NCBI RefSeq assembly: GCF_009193355.1
Contig: NZ_WBVT01000009.1
Span: forward strand, 1 to 64,000
Reading direction: 5' to 3'
From: Bifidobacterium leontopitheci
Lineage (GTDB): Bacteria > Actinomycetota > Actinomycetes > Actinomycetales > Bifidobacteriaceae
Length of the DNA: 64,000 bases
The notes under the pieces were generated by a model. That model had not been told where the DNA came from, did no database searches, and saw only the letters and a list, made by a program, of their open reading frames with translations. Shown here one piece after another: positions 8,861 through 17,234 of this stretch. A program made the translations under genes and the position numbers. Position 1 is the first letter of the stretch; the number at the start of each line of letters is the position of its first letter.

Positions 8861-11800
8861 ATGAAAGTACTAGGCAAGTCGCTCGCCGCAATCGCCGCGG
8901 CCGCGACACTCCTTGGAGGAGGGGCGATCACGGCCAATTCGGCCCTCGCTGATGATAACGCCACCATCACGGTGACGCCGAACCCTTGGTACGCCAACTC
9001 GTTCGACGGCTGGGGCACGTCGCTCGCATGGTTCGCGAACGCGACCGGCAGCCTCGGCGAGGAATCGTCCATCACCACCAACCTCGGCGACGCGGCTTCC
9101 AAGGCCAAGGCCGTCGAATACGGCAAGCAGCTGCGCGAGCAGTTCTACGAGTCCATCTTCGGCTCGGACGGGCTCGACCTCAACATGGCCCGCTACAACG
9201 TGGGCGGCGGCAACGCCTCCGACGTTGCCTACGCGTACCCGTTCATGCGCCAGGGCGCCAACGTCCCCGGCACCTGGAAGGACGACGCCGACGGCTCCAA
9301 GAACGTCTACGGCAACGGCGTCACCACCAAGCAGGCGGACAAGGACAAGCTGGCCGCCGCCTTCGACCCGACCGACGACAGCCAGTATGACTTCAGCAAG
9401 TCCGCCGCCCAGGACTGGTGGATCAAGCGCGGCGCCACCGGCGACAACCCCGACATCACCGACGTCGAGGCGTTCGCCAACTCCGCGCCGTGGTTCCTCA
9501 CCACCAGCGGCTACGCGACCGGCGGCTTCAACTCCGGCTCCAACAACCTCGCCAACCCCGAGAAGTTCGCCCAGTACATGGCCAAGAACGTCGAGCATCT
9601 TGAGAGCCTCGGCGCGAACGTCGACACGGTCGAGCCGTTCAACGAATCCGAGACCAGCTACTGGGGAACGCCCGGCGACAAGGCGTCCAAGTACACCGAT
9701 CCCAACGACAAGAACACCCAGCTCATCAACAACTACTGGGACAAGTACTTCTCCGACAAGGACAAGGACGTCACCCCCTACTCCAGCGCGCTGAAGAAGC
9801 CGCAGGAGGGCATGCACGTCAACAACGCCGAGCAGCAGGCCACCCTCAAGGCGCTCGCCGAGGCGCTCAAAGGCAACAAGGACACTATCATCGCCGCCAC
9901 CGACGCCACGAACTCGTCTGATTTCGTCAAGTCGTACAACCAGTACCCGCAGGCCGTGCGTGACCTCGTCGGCCAGTACAACGTGCACGCGTACTCCACC
10001 GGCCGCCAGATGCTCGCCCGCGACATCGCCCAGGCCGACGGCAAGAAGCTCTCCATGAGCGAGGTCGACGGCTCCTGGCAGGGCGGCTCCTACAACCCGT
10101 ACGGCTTCGACAACGCGCTCGGCATGATGAGCTACATCAGCGCCAACGTGCCCCGCCTGCAGTCCAAGGACTTCACGTTCTGGCAGGTCGTCGAGGACCT
10201 CTACAACATGCAGATGGGCTCCAACGTCAACCCGGCCGGCGAAAACACCAACTGGGGCACCGTGCTCATCGACTTCGACTGCACCGTGGCCGGCGCCGAC
10301 GGCAAGCTCTACTCCGAGCGCCGCGTCAACAACAACGGCGGCAAGACCGACGGCCTCGCCCCGTGCACCGTCATCGCCAACGCCAAGTACAACGGCGTCA
10401 AGGCCATCACCCGGTTCATCCACGCCGGCGACAAGATCGTCGCCAACAACGATGAATACAACACGATGACCGCCACCGCCGGCGACGGCGACTCCGCCAC
10501 CCAGACCATCGTCCACCGCAACACGTCCAACGCCCCGCAGACGTTCGTCATCGACCTCTCCAAGTACGGCGAGATCGCCGACGACGCCTCCGGCGACCTG
10601 TACCTGACCACCGAGACCGCGCAGGCCGACAAGGACAAGGGCGTCGACGCCGCAACCCCGGACGTCTTCGCCAAGACCAGCAACGTCAAGCAGGCGGCCG
10701 GCTCCGTGGTCATCGACAAGACCGCCAAGACCGCGACCGTGACCGTGCCCGCCCGCGCCATCGCCTCCATCCAGCTCAAGGGCGTCACCGGCGTGGCCAA
10801 GGACGCCGGCGTGCAGTCCGGCAAGACGTACCAGCTCGTCGGCACCCAGTCCGGCAAGCTGCTGACCGACGCCGCCTCCGGCGACTCCGCACTGTCCATC
10901 ACCGACGCCCCGGCCACGCTCGCCGACGCACGCAAGCAGGCCTGGACGTTCACCCAGATCAGCCAGAAGGACACCGAACGCCCCGACCTCAAGGCGTACG
11001 TCATCACCAACGCCGATGGCAAGGTCCTCGTCTCCAAGGACGGCACGAACGCACTGTCCGACGAAACGGTCGAGCAGGCCAAGTCCGACCCGGCCGCCAA
11101 GTGGATCCTCAACACGTCCGACGGCGCCACCTACCAGCTGCTCAACGCCGCCGCCAAGCAGAACCTCGACGTCGACGGCTCCGGCACCAAGGCCGGCACC
11201 AAGGTCGGCCTGTACACGTCCGCAACCGGCGAAACCCCGTCCGCCAACCAGACGTGGACGTTCCGTGAAGGCACGCCGACCGGCTACCAGGCCGTCGCCG
11301 CGCAGACCGCGGTCGGCAAGGCGCCGACCATCCCGAACGAAGTGACCGTCGAATACGCATGGGGCGAAGGCAAGGCCGAAGTCGCCAAGTGGGACACCTC
11401 CAAGGTGGACATCACCAAGGAAGGCACCTACGAGGCCACCGGCACCGCCACCGACCTGTTCGGCAACGAAATCGCCGTGACCGCGAAGGTGTACGTCGGC
11501 GCGTTCACCGTGACCGACCCCGTGTCCGCGACCGTGATCGCCGGCACCGACGAGACCGCCGCCGAAGCCGCCATCAAGGCAGCCAAGGTGTACGCGCACG
11601 TCAAGGCGTCGCCCGCGTTCCAGATCGACGCATCCAAGGTCCAGTGGAACTTCGACGGACTCGCCGACAAGCTCGCCGCCGCCAAGACCGGCGACAAGAT
11701 CGCCGTCGAAGGCAGCATCGCCGTCAAGGACGTGGTCTCCGTCGCGGCGCTCGCCGACAAGGCCGCCGCCGACGACACGCTGCCGGTCAAGGCGACGCTG

Positions 11801-14047
11801 TTCATCGTGACCGCCGAGCCGGAGAACGTGGCCGACTCCGCCTCCAACCTGACCGTCACCGGCCAGCAGACGGAGTACAACAAGGGCGACCAGTGGAAGA
11901 AGCTGACCGACGGCGACACGTCCGGCGAGGCGTGGATCACGTGGAACAGCAGGGGCGACTACTCGGTCAGCCCGACCGCGACCGTGAACTTCGGCGCCGA
12001 GCGTGAGGCCACCAGCCTGACCATCACCTACGGCGACAAGGTCCCCGTCTCCGCCAAGGCCGAGTACACGACCGACGGCACCACGTGGCAGCCGTTCGGC
12101 AGCGAGGTCAAGCCCGCCGCCGGCCAGACCGTCACGTTCACGCCCGAAGGCGGCCCGGTCAAGGCCACCCAGGTGCGCATCGTCAACACGGTGAGCAACG
12201 ACTACATCGTCGCCACCGAGCTGCAGGCGTTCGTGGTGCCGGTCGCCGGCGCGACGAGCAACATCGCCGCCGCGGACGGCACGACCTTCGGCGTGAACTT
12301 CTCCGAGGGCGACTCGTGGAAGAAGGCCGTCGACGGCAACACGACCGCCAAGGGCTGGTCCACGTGGGCGTCCACCGCGTCGACCGTCAATCCGGTCGCC
12401 ACGTTCACGTTCGACAAGGCACGCACCATCACCGAAGTGAAGACCTACTTCTACTACGACGGCCGCGCCTCCTGGCCGAAGAGCCAGACGCTCGAATACC
12501 AGGACGAGAACGGCGAGTGGAAGACCGTCGGCACCAAGGACGGCTGGAAGGTGCAGGCCGGCGACGCCGGCTCCGGCTCCGACGGCATCACCGCGGCCGA
12601 CACGCCGACCGTCGACTTCACGCTCGACACGCCGGTGAAGGGCAAGGCCGTGCGCCTGACCAACACGCTGCAGGACACCAAGGTGTACATCAACGTGGCC
12701 GAAATCCAGGTGTTCGCCCAGAGCGACAAGGCCGCCACGCCGGCGCCCGCTTCCGACGCGACGCTCGGCGACCTGCGTCTCGACGGCACGACCATCGACG
12801 GGTTCGCGGCCGACAAGGACGCGTACACGGTCGACCTGCCGATCGACGCGCAGGCCAACCCGGTCGTGCAGGCGTTCGCCGCCGACCAGGCCGCCAAGGT
12901 GAGCGTCGACGGGCCTGAAGCCGGCACGCTCGGCGGCAAGTCCGTCATCACCGTCACCTCGGCGGACGGCACGGCCACCAAGACCGTCACCGTCACGTTC
13001 GACGCGGCCAAGCTGGCCTCGCTCAAGGTCACGGCGCCGGCCAAGACCGAGTACGAGGTCGGCGAGACGCTCGACACCACCGGCATGTCGGTGGTTCCGG
13101 TGTACGGCTGGGCCGACGGCAAGACCGCGGACGGCAAGGCCGTTGCGCTCGACGACGCCGACCTGAAGATCACCGGTTTCGACTCGACGACCGCCGGCGA
13201 GAAGACGGTCACCGTCACGTACCGCGGCGTCTCCGCGACGTTCACGGTGACGGTGAAGCCGGCTCCGGTGGTTCCGGTTTCGGCTGCCGAGACCGACGTC
13301 ACGGTGAAGGCCGGCGAGACGCCCGACCTGCCGAAGACGGTCTCGGTGACGTATTCGGACGGCTCGGTCAAGGATGTGGCCGTGACGTGGGATGCGCACG
13401 ACTGGGCCGCAGAGAAGGCCGCCGGCACGGTGGAGCTGGGCGGCGACCTCGACGGCATCGAGCCGTCGGTGCTGCGCGCGAAGGCCGTGGTGACGCTGAC
13501 CGAGCCGGACGTGCCGGCCGGAACGTTGAACGCCGCGCCGAAGATCACGGGCGCGGATGACGTGACGATCACGGTCGGCGATTCGTTCGACCCGAAGGCG
13601 GGCGTGAAGGCGTCCGACGCGGAGGACGGCGACCTGACCTCGAAGATCGAGGTGACCGGTTCCGTGGATACGGCGAAGGCCGGCGAATACAAGCTGACCT
13701 ACCGTGTCGTGGACTCGCAGGGCGCGTCCTACACGGTCGTGCGCACGGTGACGGTGAAGGCGAAGGCCGAGCCGGAGCCGGGCCACGGCGGCGAGGGCAA
13801 CGGCTCGGGGCAGGGCGGCCAGAACGGTAATGGTTCCGGCAACGGCGGCAACGCCGGCCAGGCCGGTAATGGCCAGGGTGCCGGTAGCGGCCAGAACGGC
13901 CAGTCCAGCTCCGGCCAGAACGCGGGCAAGCCCGGCGCTTCCGGCCTGTCGAAGACGGGCGCGTCCGTGTCCGGTGTGATCGGTGTGGTCGCGTTGCTCG
14001 TGGCCGCCGCCGGCGTGGTGCTGATCACCCGCAAGCGCCGCGGCTGA
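8861..14047 (+). CDS. sortase-anchored GH30 glycosidase, endo-beta-1,6-galactanase-like
   Basis: A 1728-residue surface enzyme likely to act on plant type II arabinogalactan, by family similarity to the bifidobacterial GH30_5 galactanase. Residues 1-30 are a signal peptide. The GH30 barrel and its side beta-sandwich run to about 640, with acid/base E262 in EPFNESE and nucleophile E401 in MSEVDGSW. Then follow a ricin-type trefoil-like region (about 650-800), an Ig-like domain (805-880), two discoidin/F5-8-like domains (about 988-1127 and 1127-1287), a cadherin-like beta-sandwich (1297-1383), three further Ig-like or DUF5011-like domains to 1634, a Gly/Asn/Gln-rich linker, LSKTG at 1696-1700, a membrane helix and RKRRG. 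The start at 8861 follows AAGGAG. Substrate assignment is from family knowledge, not tested. Confidence 0.88.
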   Translation: MKVLGKSLAAIAAAATLLGGGAITANSALADDNATITVTPNPWYANSFDGWGTSLAWFANATGSLGEESSITTNLGDAASKAKAVEYGKQLREQFYESIFGSDGLDLNMARYNVGGGNASDVAYAYPFMRQGANVPGTWKDDADGSKNVYGNGVTTKQADKDKLAAAFDPTDDSQYDFSKSAAQDWWIKRGATGDNPDITDVEAFANSAPWFLTTSGYATGGFNSGSNNLANPEKFAQYMAKNVEHLESLGANVDTVEPFNESETSYWGTPGDKASKYTDPNDKNTQLINNYWDKYFSDKDKDVTPYSSALKKPQEGMHVNNAEQQATLKALAEALKGNKDTIIAATDATNSSDFVKSYNQYPQAVRDLVGQYNVHAYSTGRQMLARDIAQADGKKLSMSEVDGSWQGGSYNPYGFDNALGMMSYISANVPRLQSKDFTFWQVVEDLYNMQMGSNVNPAGENTNWGTVLIDFDCTVAGADGKLYSERRVNNNGGKTDGLAPCTVIANAKYNGVKAITRFIHAGDKIVANNDEYNTMTATAGDGDSATQTIVHRNTSNAPQTFVIDLSKYGEIADDASGDLYLTTETAQADKDKGVDAATPDVFAKTSNVKQAAGSVVIDKTAKTATVTVPARAIASIQLKGVTGVAKDAGVQSGKTYQLVGTQSGKLLTDAASGDSALSITDAPATLADARKQAWTFTQISQKDTERPDLKAYVITNADGKVLVSKDGTNALSDETVEQAKSDPAAKWILNTSDGATYQLLNAAAKQNLDVDGSGTKAGTKVGLYTSATGETPSANQTWTFREGTPTGYQAVAAQTAVGKAPTIPNEVTVEYAWGEGKAEVAKWDTSKVDITKEGTYEATGTATDLFGNEIAVTAKVYVGAFTVTDPVSATVIAGTDETAAEAAIKAAKVYAHVKASPAFQIDASKVQWNFDGLADKLAAAKTGDKIAVEGSIAVKDVVSVAALADKAAADDTLPVKATLFIVTAEPENVADSASNLTVTGQQTEYNKGDQWKKLTDGDTSGEAWITWNSRGDYSVSPTATVNFGAEREATSLTITYGDKVPVSAKAEYTTDGTTWQPFGSEVKPAAGQTVTFTPEGGPVKATQVRIVNTVSNDYIVATELQAFVVPVAGATSNIAAADGTTFGVNFSEGDSWKKAVDGNTTAKGWSTWASTASTVNPVATFTFDKARTITEVKTYFYYDGRASWPKSQTLEYQDENGEWKTVGTKDGWKVQAGDAGSGSDGITAADTPTVDFTLDTPVKGKAVRLTNTLQDTKVYINVAEIQVFAQSDKAATPAPASDATLGDLRLDGTTIDGFAADKDAYTVDLPIDAQANPVVQAFAADQAAKVSVDGPEAGTLGGKSVITVTSADGTATKTVTVTFDAAKLASLKVTAPAKTEYEVGETLDTTGMSVVPVYGWADGKTADGKAVALDDADLKITGFDSTTAGEKTVTVTYRGVSATFTVTVKPAPVVPVSAAETDVTVKAGETPDLPKTVSVTYSDGSVKDVAVTWDAHDWAAEKAAGTVELGGDLDGIEPSVLRAKAVVTLTEPDVPAGTLNAAPKITGADDVTITVGDSFDPKAGVKASDAEDGDLTSKIEVTGSVDTAKAGEYKLTYRVVDSQGASYTVVRTVTVKAKAEPEPGHGGEGNGSGQGGQNGNGSGNGGNAGQAGNGQGAGSGQNGQSSSGQNAGKPGASGLSKTGASVSGVIGVVALLVAAAGVVLITRKRRG

Positions 14048-14063
14048 GGGTGTTGCCCCTATC

Positions 14064-14162
14064 GTCACAGCGGGTAGCTACCCGCTGTGACGATGAGCGC
14101 CGCATCGTTGGAATTGCAGGGTTTTCCCCGCTTTGTCACAGCGGGTAGCTACCCGCTGTGAC
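14064..14162. repeat. two-armed palindromic element, family B copy 2
   Basis: A 99-bp element: two identical hairpins GTCACAGCGGGTAGCTACCC...GTGAC flank the core CGTTGGAATTGCAGGGTTTT. It starts 17 bases after the GH30 stop codon. Confidence 0.8.
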
Positions 14163-14220
14163 AAGGGAGGGGTGCAGGCTGGCGTTCGAACGCCGGTGAG
14201 ACCCCGGACTCTGTAGGGGA

Positions 14221-14257
14221 GGGGCTGCATCGTGGAATCACGGTGCAGCCCCTTTTC
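14221..14257 (+). terminator. intrinsic terminator after the first GH30 gene
   Basis: GGGGCTGCATCGTG pairs with CACGGTGCAGCCCC around a four-base loop and is followed by TTTTCT. A strong rho-independent signal about 170 bases past the stop codon. Confidence 0.8.
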
Positions 14258-14313
14258 TACGTGTATGGGTGTTGCGCTGTGTGTATGGGCGTTGCGCGTG
14301 TCGAGCGTCATAC

Positions 14314-14413
14314 CGTCACTCTGCTCGGGCGGGCACGGTGACGCACCCTTGAAACTCCTTGCAAATACTGGGTTTTCGGACTTGCGTCACGCTGCAAGGG
14401 CGAGCAGGGTGAC
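14314..14413. repeat. two-armed palindromic element, family A copy 3
   Basis: A 100-bp element with GTCACTCTGCTCGGGC-type outer arms and the core CTTGCAAATACTGGGTTTTC. Confidence 0.75.
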
Positions 14414-14487
14414 GAAGGACGTGCGCGTGTAGTGCGGGTTACGTGCCATGCGCTGCGGGTTCCGGGAACCGTCCAAGGGACTGTTTT

Positions 14488-14617
14488 CGAGATGTGGGTG
14501 TTTTGTTTTGGGGCCGGAGGCGAGGCTGATGTTGCAAAACGGCTTGATTCTGCGGTTTCTGCCGACCGGCCACTTGCAGTCACCGCGAATTTCGCCAAAC
14601 AAAACACCCACATCTCG
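14488..14617. repeat. 130-bp inverted-repeat element, copy 1
   Basis: The terminal arms CGAGATGTGGGTGTTTTG and CAAAACACCCACATCTCG are perfect inverted repeats. The interior has TTGCAAAACGGCTTGATTCT. A second 130-bp copy lies at 22120-22249. MITE-like in form, with no open frame. Confidence 0.8.
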
Positions 14618-14693
14618 AGTGTTTGCGCCGATTGATGATGAATCATGGCATTCTGATGCGGCATGATGCCGCTTGGGCGTGGCTTTTCACACG

Positions 14694-14731
14694 AAAAGGC
14701 CGGGGTTGTTGTATATCACCCCGGCCTTCTT
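14694..14731 (-). terminator. terminator of the metallopeptidase gene
   Basis: AAGGCCGGGGT and ACCCCGGCCTT form an 11-bp stem. On the minus strand it ends in TTTTCG, and it lies just past the peptidase stop codon. It could also stop plus-strand read-through. Confidence 0.75.
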
Positions 14732-14741
14732 CAATCTTGCG

Positions 14742-16886
14742 CTAGCGGATTACGCGGCGGCGGGTCACCGCCAGTCCCGCGCCGAGCACGAGCAGCGCCA
14801 CGGACACGGTCAGCACCGCATTCGCCTCGCCGTCGGTGGCGGCCAGTTTCTGCGAACCGGCCGCCACGGCGCCCGCTCCCGTAGAGCCGTTGCCGTGCTG
14901 CGAGCCGGTTCCGGCACCAGTGCCGGAACCGGCACCAGCGCCAGTCCCGTGCCCGGGCTTCAGCGCGTCCGGCAGCGCGGCGGTCGGCGTGAGGAACAGC
15001 CCGTCGTTGCTCTTCTTCGCCGCGGACTGCGTGTTGTCGCGCAGACTCCACGCCAACGTGCCGCTGCCGATGCTCCGCACCACCAGCGTCGTGCCGTTGT
15101 ACGGCGTGCCGACCGTGGTGAGAGCCTTGCCGTACTTGACGTTCACGAGGTAGCCGTCGTACGGGTCGTCGCTCGCGTCGTTGCGGTACCAGCGCCACTG
15201 CTGTGCCTGATCGGCGGGGTCGTACGCATGACCGGCCACGCTGACCGTGCCGTTCGCGTTCGCGGTCAGGCCGCGCGTGGACGGCTCGGCGTCGGAGGCG
15301 ACGCTGGCGAACGCGTACGTGCTGTCGTCGATTTTCCTGAGGTTCCACGAGGCGAGTGACCGGTCGAGGTCGTTGGCCGCGCCCCACAGGGTCGACAGGT
15401 CGAGCTCGCCACCGCCCACCGCGGAGGTGAGGCGTTCGAGATAGTAGATGTCGCCGCGGTCCTCGGTGTGGTCGGAGACGACCTGGAACTCGTCCTTGGC
15501 GAGGTCGGGGCTGCTCGCGGCGGCCGCGTCACGGGTGGGCGGGAACGTCTTGGCCATGCTTTCCGGCCAGTTGTTCGGCGTGGAATCCCACGGTGCGGGT
15601 AGCGAGACCTTGGGGAAGATCTTCTCGTACGCGGCGTAGGTCACCGGATCGTACTCCTTGAACTCCTCGTTGGTGTCGACGGGGCCGCGCACGCCGTCGT
15701 ACTCGCCGTTGCCGCTCTCGTCGGCCACGTTGAACCAGATGGCTGCCAGCGACGCGAAGAACTCGTCGGAGTTCTGGTAGGCGTACGTGTGCGCCCACAG
15801 TCCGGCTTTCTTGGCGTGCGCGTAGGCGCGGTAGAACGTGTTCGCGAGCGTCTGGTCGGGCATCTGGTCGAGTCCGCCGAGCTTGATGGCGTGGGCGAAT
15901 TCGTGGGCGAGCACGCTTTCGCCGGTGTACGCAGTGTTGTTGGCGGGGTCGGGGTCGCCGGTCGTGCGCAACACGTTCTTTTCGGAGATGGATGAGACGA
16001 ACCCGTCGCCCGGGTAGCCGCCGTAGCCTTCGGCCGCGTACATGTCCTTGTTGAAGGCGTACCGTTGCTCGGGCAGCAGGTAGGGGACCTCGTGGTTGCC
16101 GTAGACGGCGACCGCGTTGCCGTGCCTGACCATTTCGGCGGCGATGCCGGTGCCGGGCAGGCCGAGTTCGGTGTCGACCATGTCGCGTGTCTTGTCGAGC
16201 GCCGCGTCGCTTACGCCGTCATCGGATTTGATGATGATGCCGTTCTTCGACACGAGCTTCTTCGTGTAGAAGCTGGTGACGGGCACGTTGGTGAACGTCG
16301 TGTCCTGCGCGGCGACGCCGGCCGCGTCCTTGATGGCGGATCCCTTGACCTTCAGCGTGATCGGCTTGCTGGGGTCGATGGTGCCGCTGTAGGCGATGCT
16401 GGAGATGTGCATCGTCGGGTCGAGGTACTGGAAGACCTTCGCGTCGGTGGCTGCGACCTCCTTGTTGTCGCGGTCGAAATAGTACGTGTCGGTGACGCCT
16501 TCGTTGGATTTCGGCCGCAGGGTGATGGTTTTGCCGCCGTTGGTGAGCGTGAAGTTGCTGACGTTGACGGCCTGCGTCTCGTCGACGTATTCGTTCCAGT
16601 GGACCTCGAGGAACGTGCCTTCCTTGAGTACGCGGACCTTGGTGACCTGCGGACCCTGTGCGGACTGCGCGGGCACGCTGCCGTCCGCGCCGGCCTGGAT
16701 GGCCGGGCCGTCGGCGGCATTCGCGGCCGCCGTGGGCAGCATGAGACAGCAGGCGAGCGCCGCGACGGCGCCGACGAGCCGTGCGCGCAGTGTGTGGCGT
16801 GTGCGTCGCGACGTGGTCTCGTATGACGTGGTCTCATATGATGACGTGCGTCTGCGTTGCGATGGGATGATGTGACTGTGTTCCAT
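14742..16886 (-). CDS. secreted zinc metallopeptidase with C-terminal membrane anchor
   Basis: A 714-residue extracellular protein. A long signal sequence with hydrophobic core LVGAVAALACCLML ends near ANAAD (about residue 58). An Ig-like/SbsA-like region follows (about 80-210). The catalytic domain has the zinc motif HEFAH (H328, E329, H332) with a downstream SDEFFASL that could supply the third ligand. A QxW-bearing trefoil-like region (about 520-640) and a Gly/Thr/Ala linker precede LAATDG, a hydrophobic helix and RRRVIR. The LAATDG resembles a degenerate LAxTG sorting signal. The ribosome site AAGGGGG supports the start. It sits convergent or divergent to the two GH30 genes. Substrate unknown; the closest family is not certain. 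Confidence 0.72.
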   Translation of the reverse strand: MEHSHIIPSQRRRTSSYETTSYETTSRRTRHTLRARLVGAVAALACCLMLPTAAANAADGPAIQAGADGSVPAQSAQGPQVTKVRVLKEGTFLEVHWNEYVDETQAVNVSNFTLTNGGKTITLRPKSNEGVTDTYYFDRDNKEVAATDAKVFQYLDPTMHISSIAYSGTIDPSKPITLKVKGSAIKDAAGVAAQDTTFTNVPVTSFYTKKLVSKNGIIIKSDDGVSDAALDKTRDMVDTELGLPGTGIAAEMVRHGNAVAVYGNHEVPYLLPEQRYAFNKDMYAAEGYGGYPGDGFVSSISEKNVLRTTGDPDPANNTAYTGESVLAHEFAHAIKLGGLDQMPDQTLANTFYRAYAHAKKAGLWAHTYAYQNSDEFFASLAAIWFNVADESGNGEYDGVRGPVDTNEEFKEYDPVTYAAYEKIFPKVSLPAPWDSTPNNWPESMAKTFPPTRDAAAASSPDLAKDEFQVVSDHTEDRGDIYYLERLTSAVGGGELDLSTLWGAANDLDRSLASWNLRKIDDSTYAFASVASDAEPSTRGLTANANGTVSVAGHAYDPADQAQQWRWYRNDASDDPYDGYLVNVKYGKALTTVGTPYNGTTLVVRSIGSGTLAWSLRDNTQSAAKKSNDGLFLTPTAALPDALKPGHGTGAGAGSGTGAGTGSQHGNGSTGAGAVAAGSQKLAATDGEANAVLTVSVALLVLGAGLAVTRRRVIR

Positions 16887-16966
16887 GTGAAACCCCCTTC
16901 TTGGTTTCGTGTGGTGGTCGCTTGTGAGACGGCGGAAGGCGTCTCGCTCACGATGTGAATGCCATC

Positions 16967-17068
16967 ATAAAATCGTTTTATTGCGGAAGCGCTTACAGGT
17001 TCGGTATGCGGTGTGTCGCCCGTATTGTGGCGCTAACGTGAATGCTAAGGGGATGTTTTCGCAAACAT
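16967..17068. promoter_or_regulatory. shared control region of peptidase and second GH30 gene
   Basis: Three LacI-type palindromes lie between the divergent genes: ATAAAATCGTTTTAT (16967-16981), GGAAGCGCTTAC (16985-16996) and ATGTTTTCGCAAACAT (17053-17068). TATTGT at 17023-17028 is a weak -10 candidate for the GH30 gene. The last two match in type and order the pair upstream of the first GH30 gene, suggesting co-regulation. Confidence 0.6.
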
Positions 17069-17234
17069 AGCGCGAACGTTCACGTATGCGAAGGGGGCAT
17101 CTCCTGCAAGGAGAAAACGGCTGTACGACGGCGGTGCGCGACGGCGCATGCACGGTGGCAGTGCATGGTTGCGACGCTCAACGGAAGTGCAGACGCAGCA
17201 AGGCCGCCCATCGATGGGCGAGCGAGGAGGAACA

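Noticed and set aside
8870-14068. 1732-residue open frame antisense to the first GH30 gene
   Set aside because: A shadow of GC-rich coding sequence: His/Arg/Gly-rich product without domains. The same applies to the long antisense frames at 18135-21524, 31360-33891 and 36206-39490.
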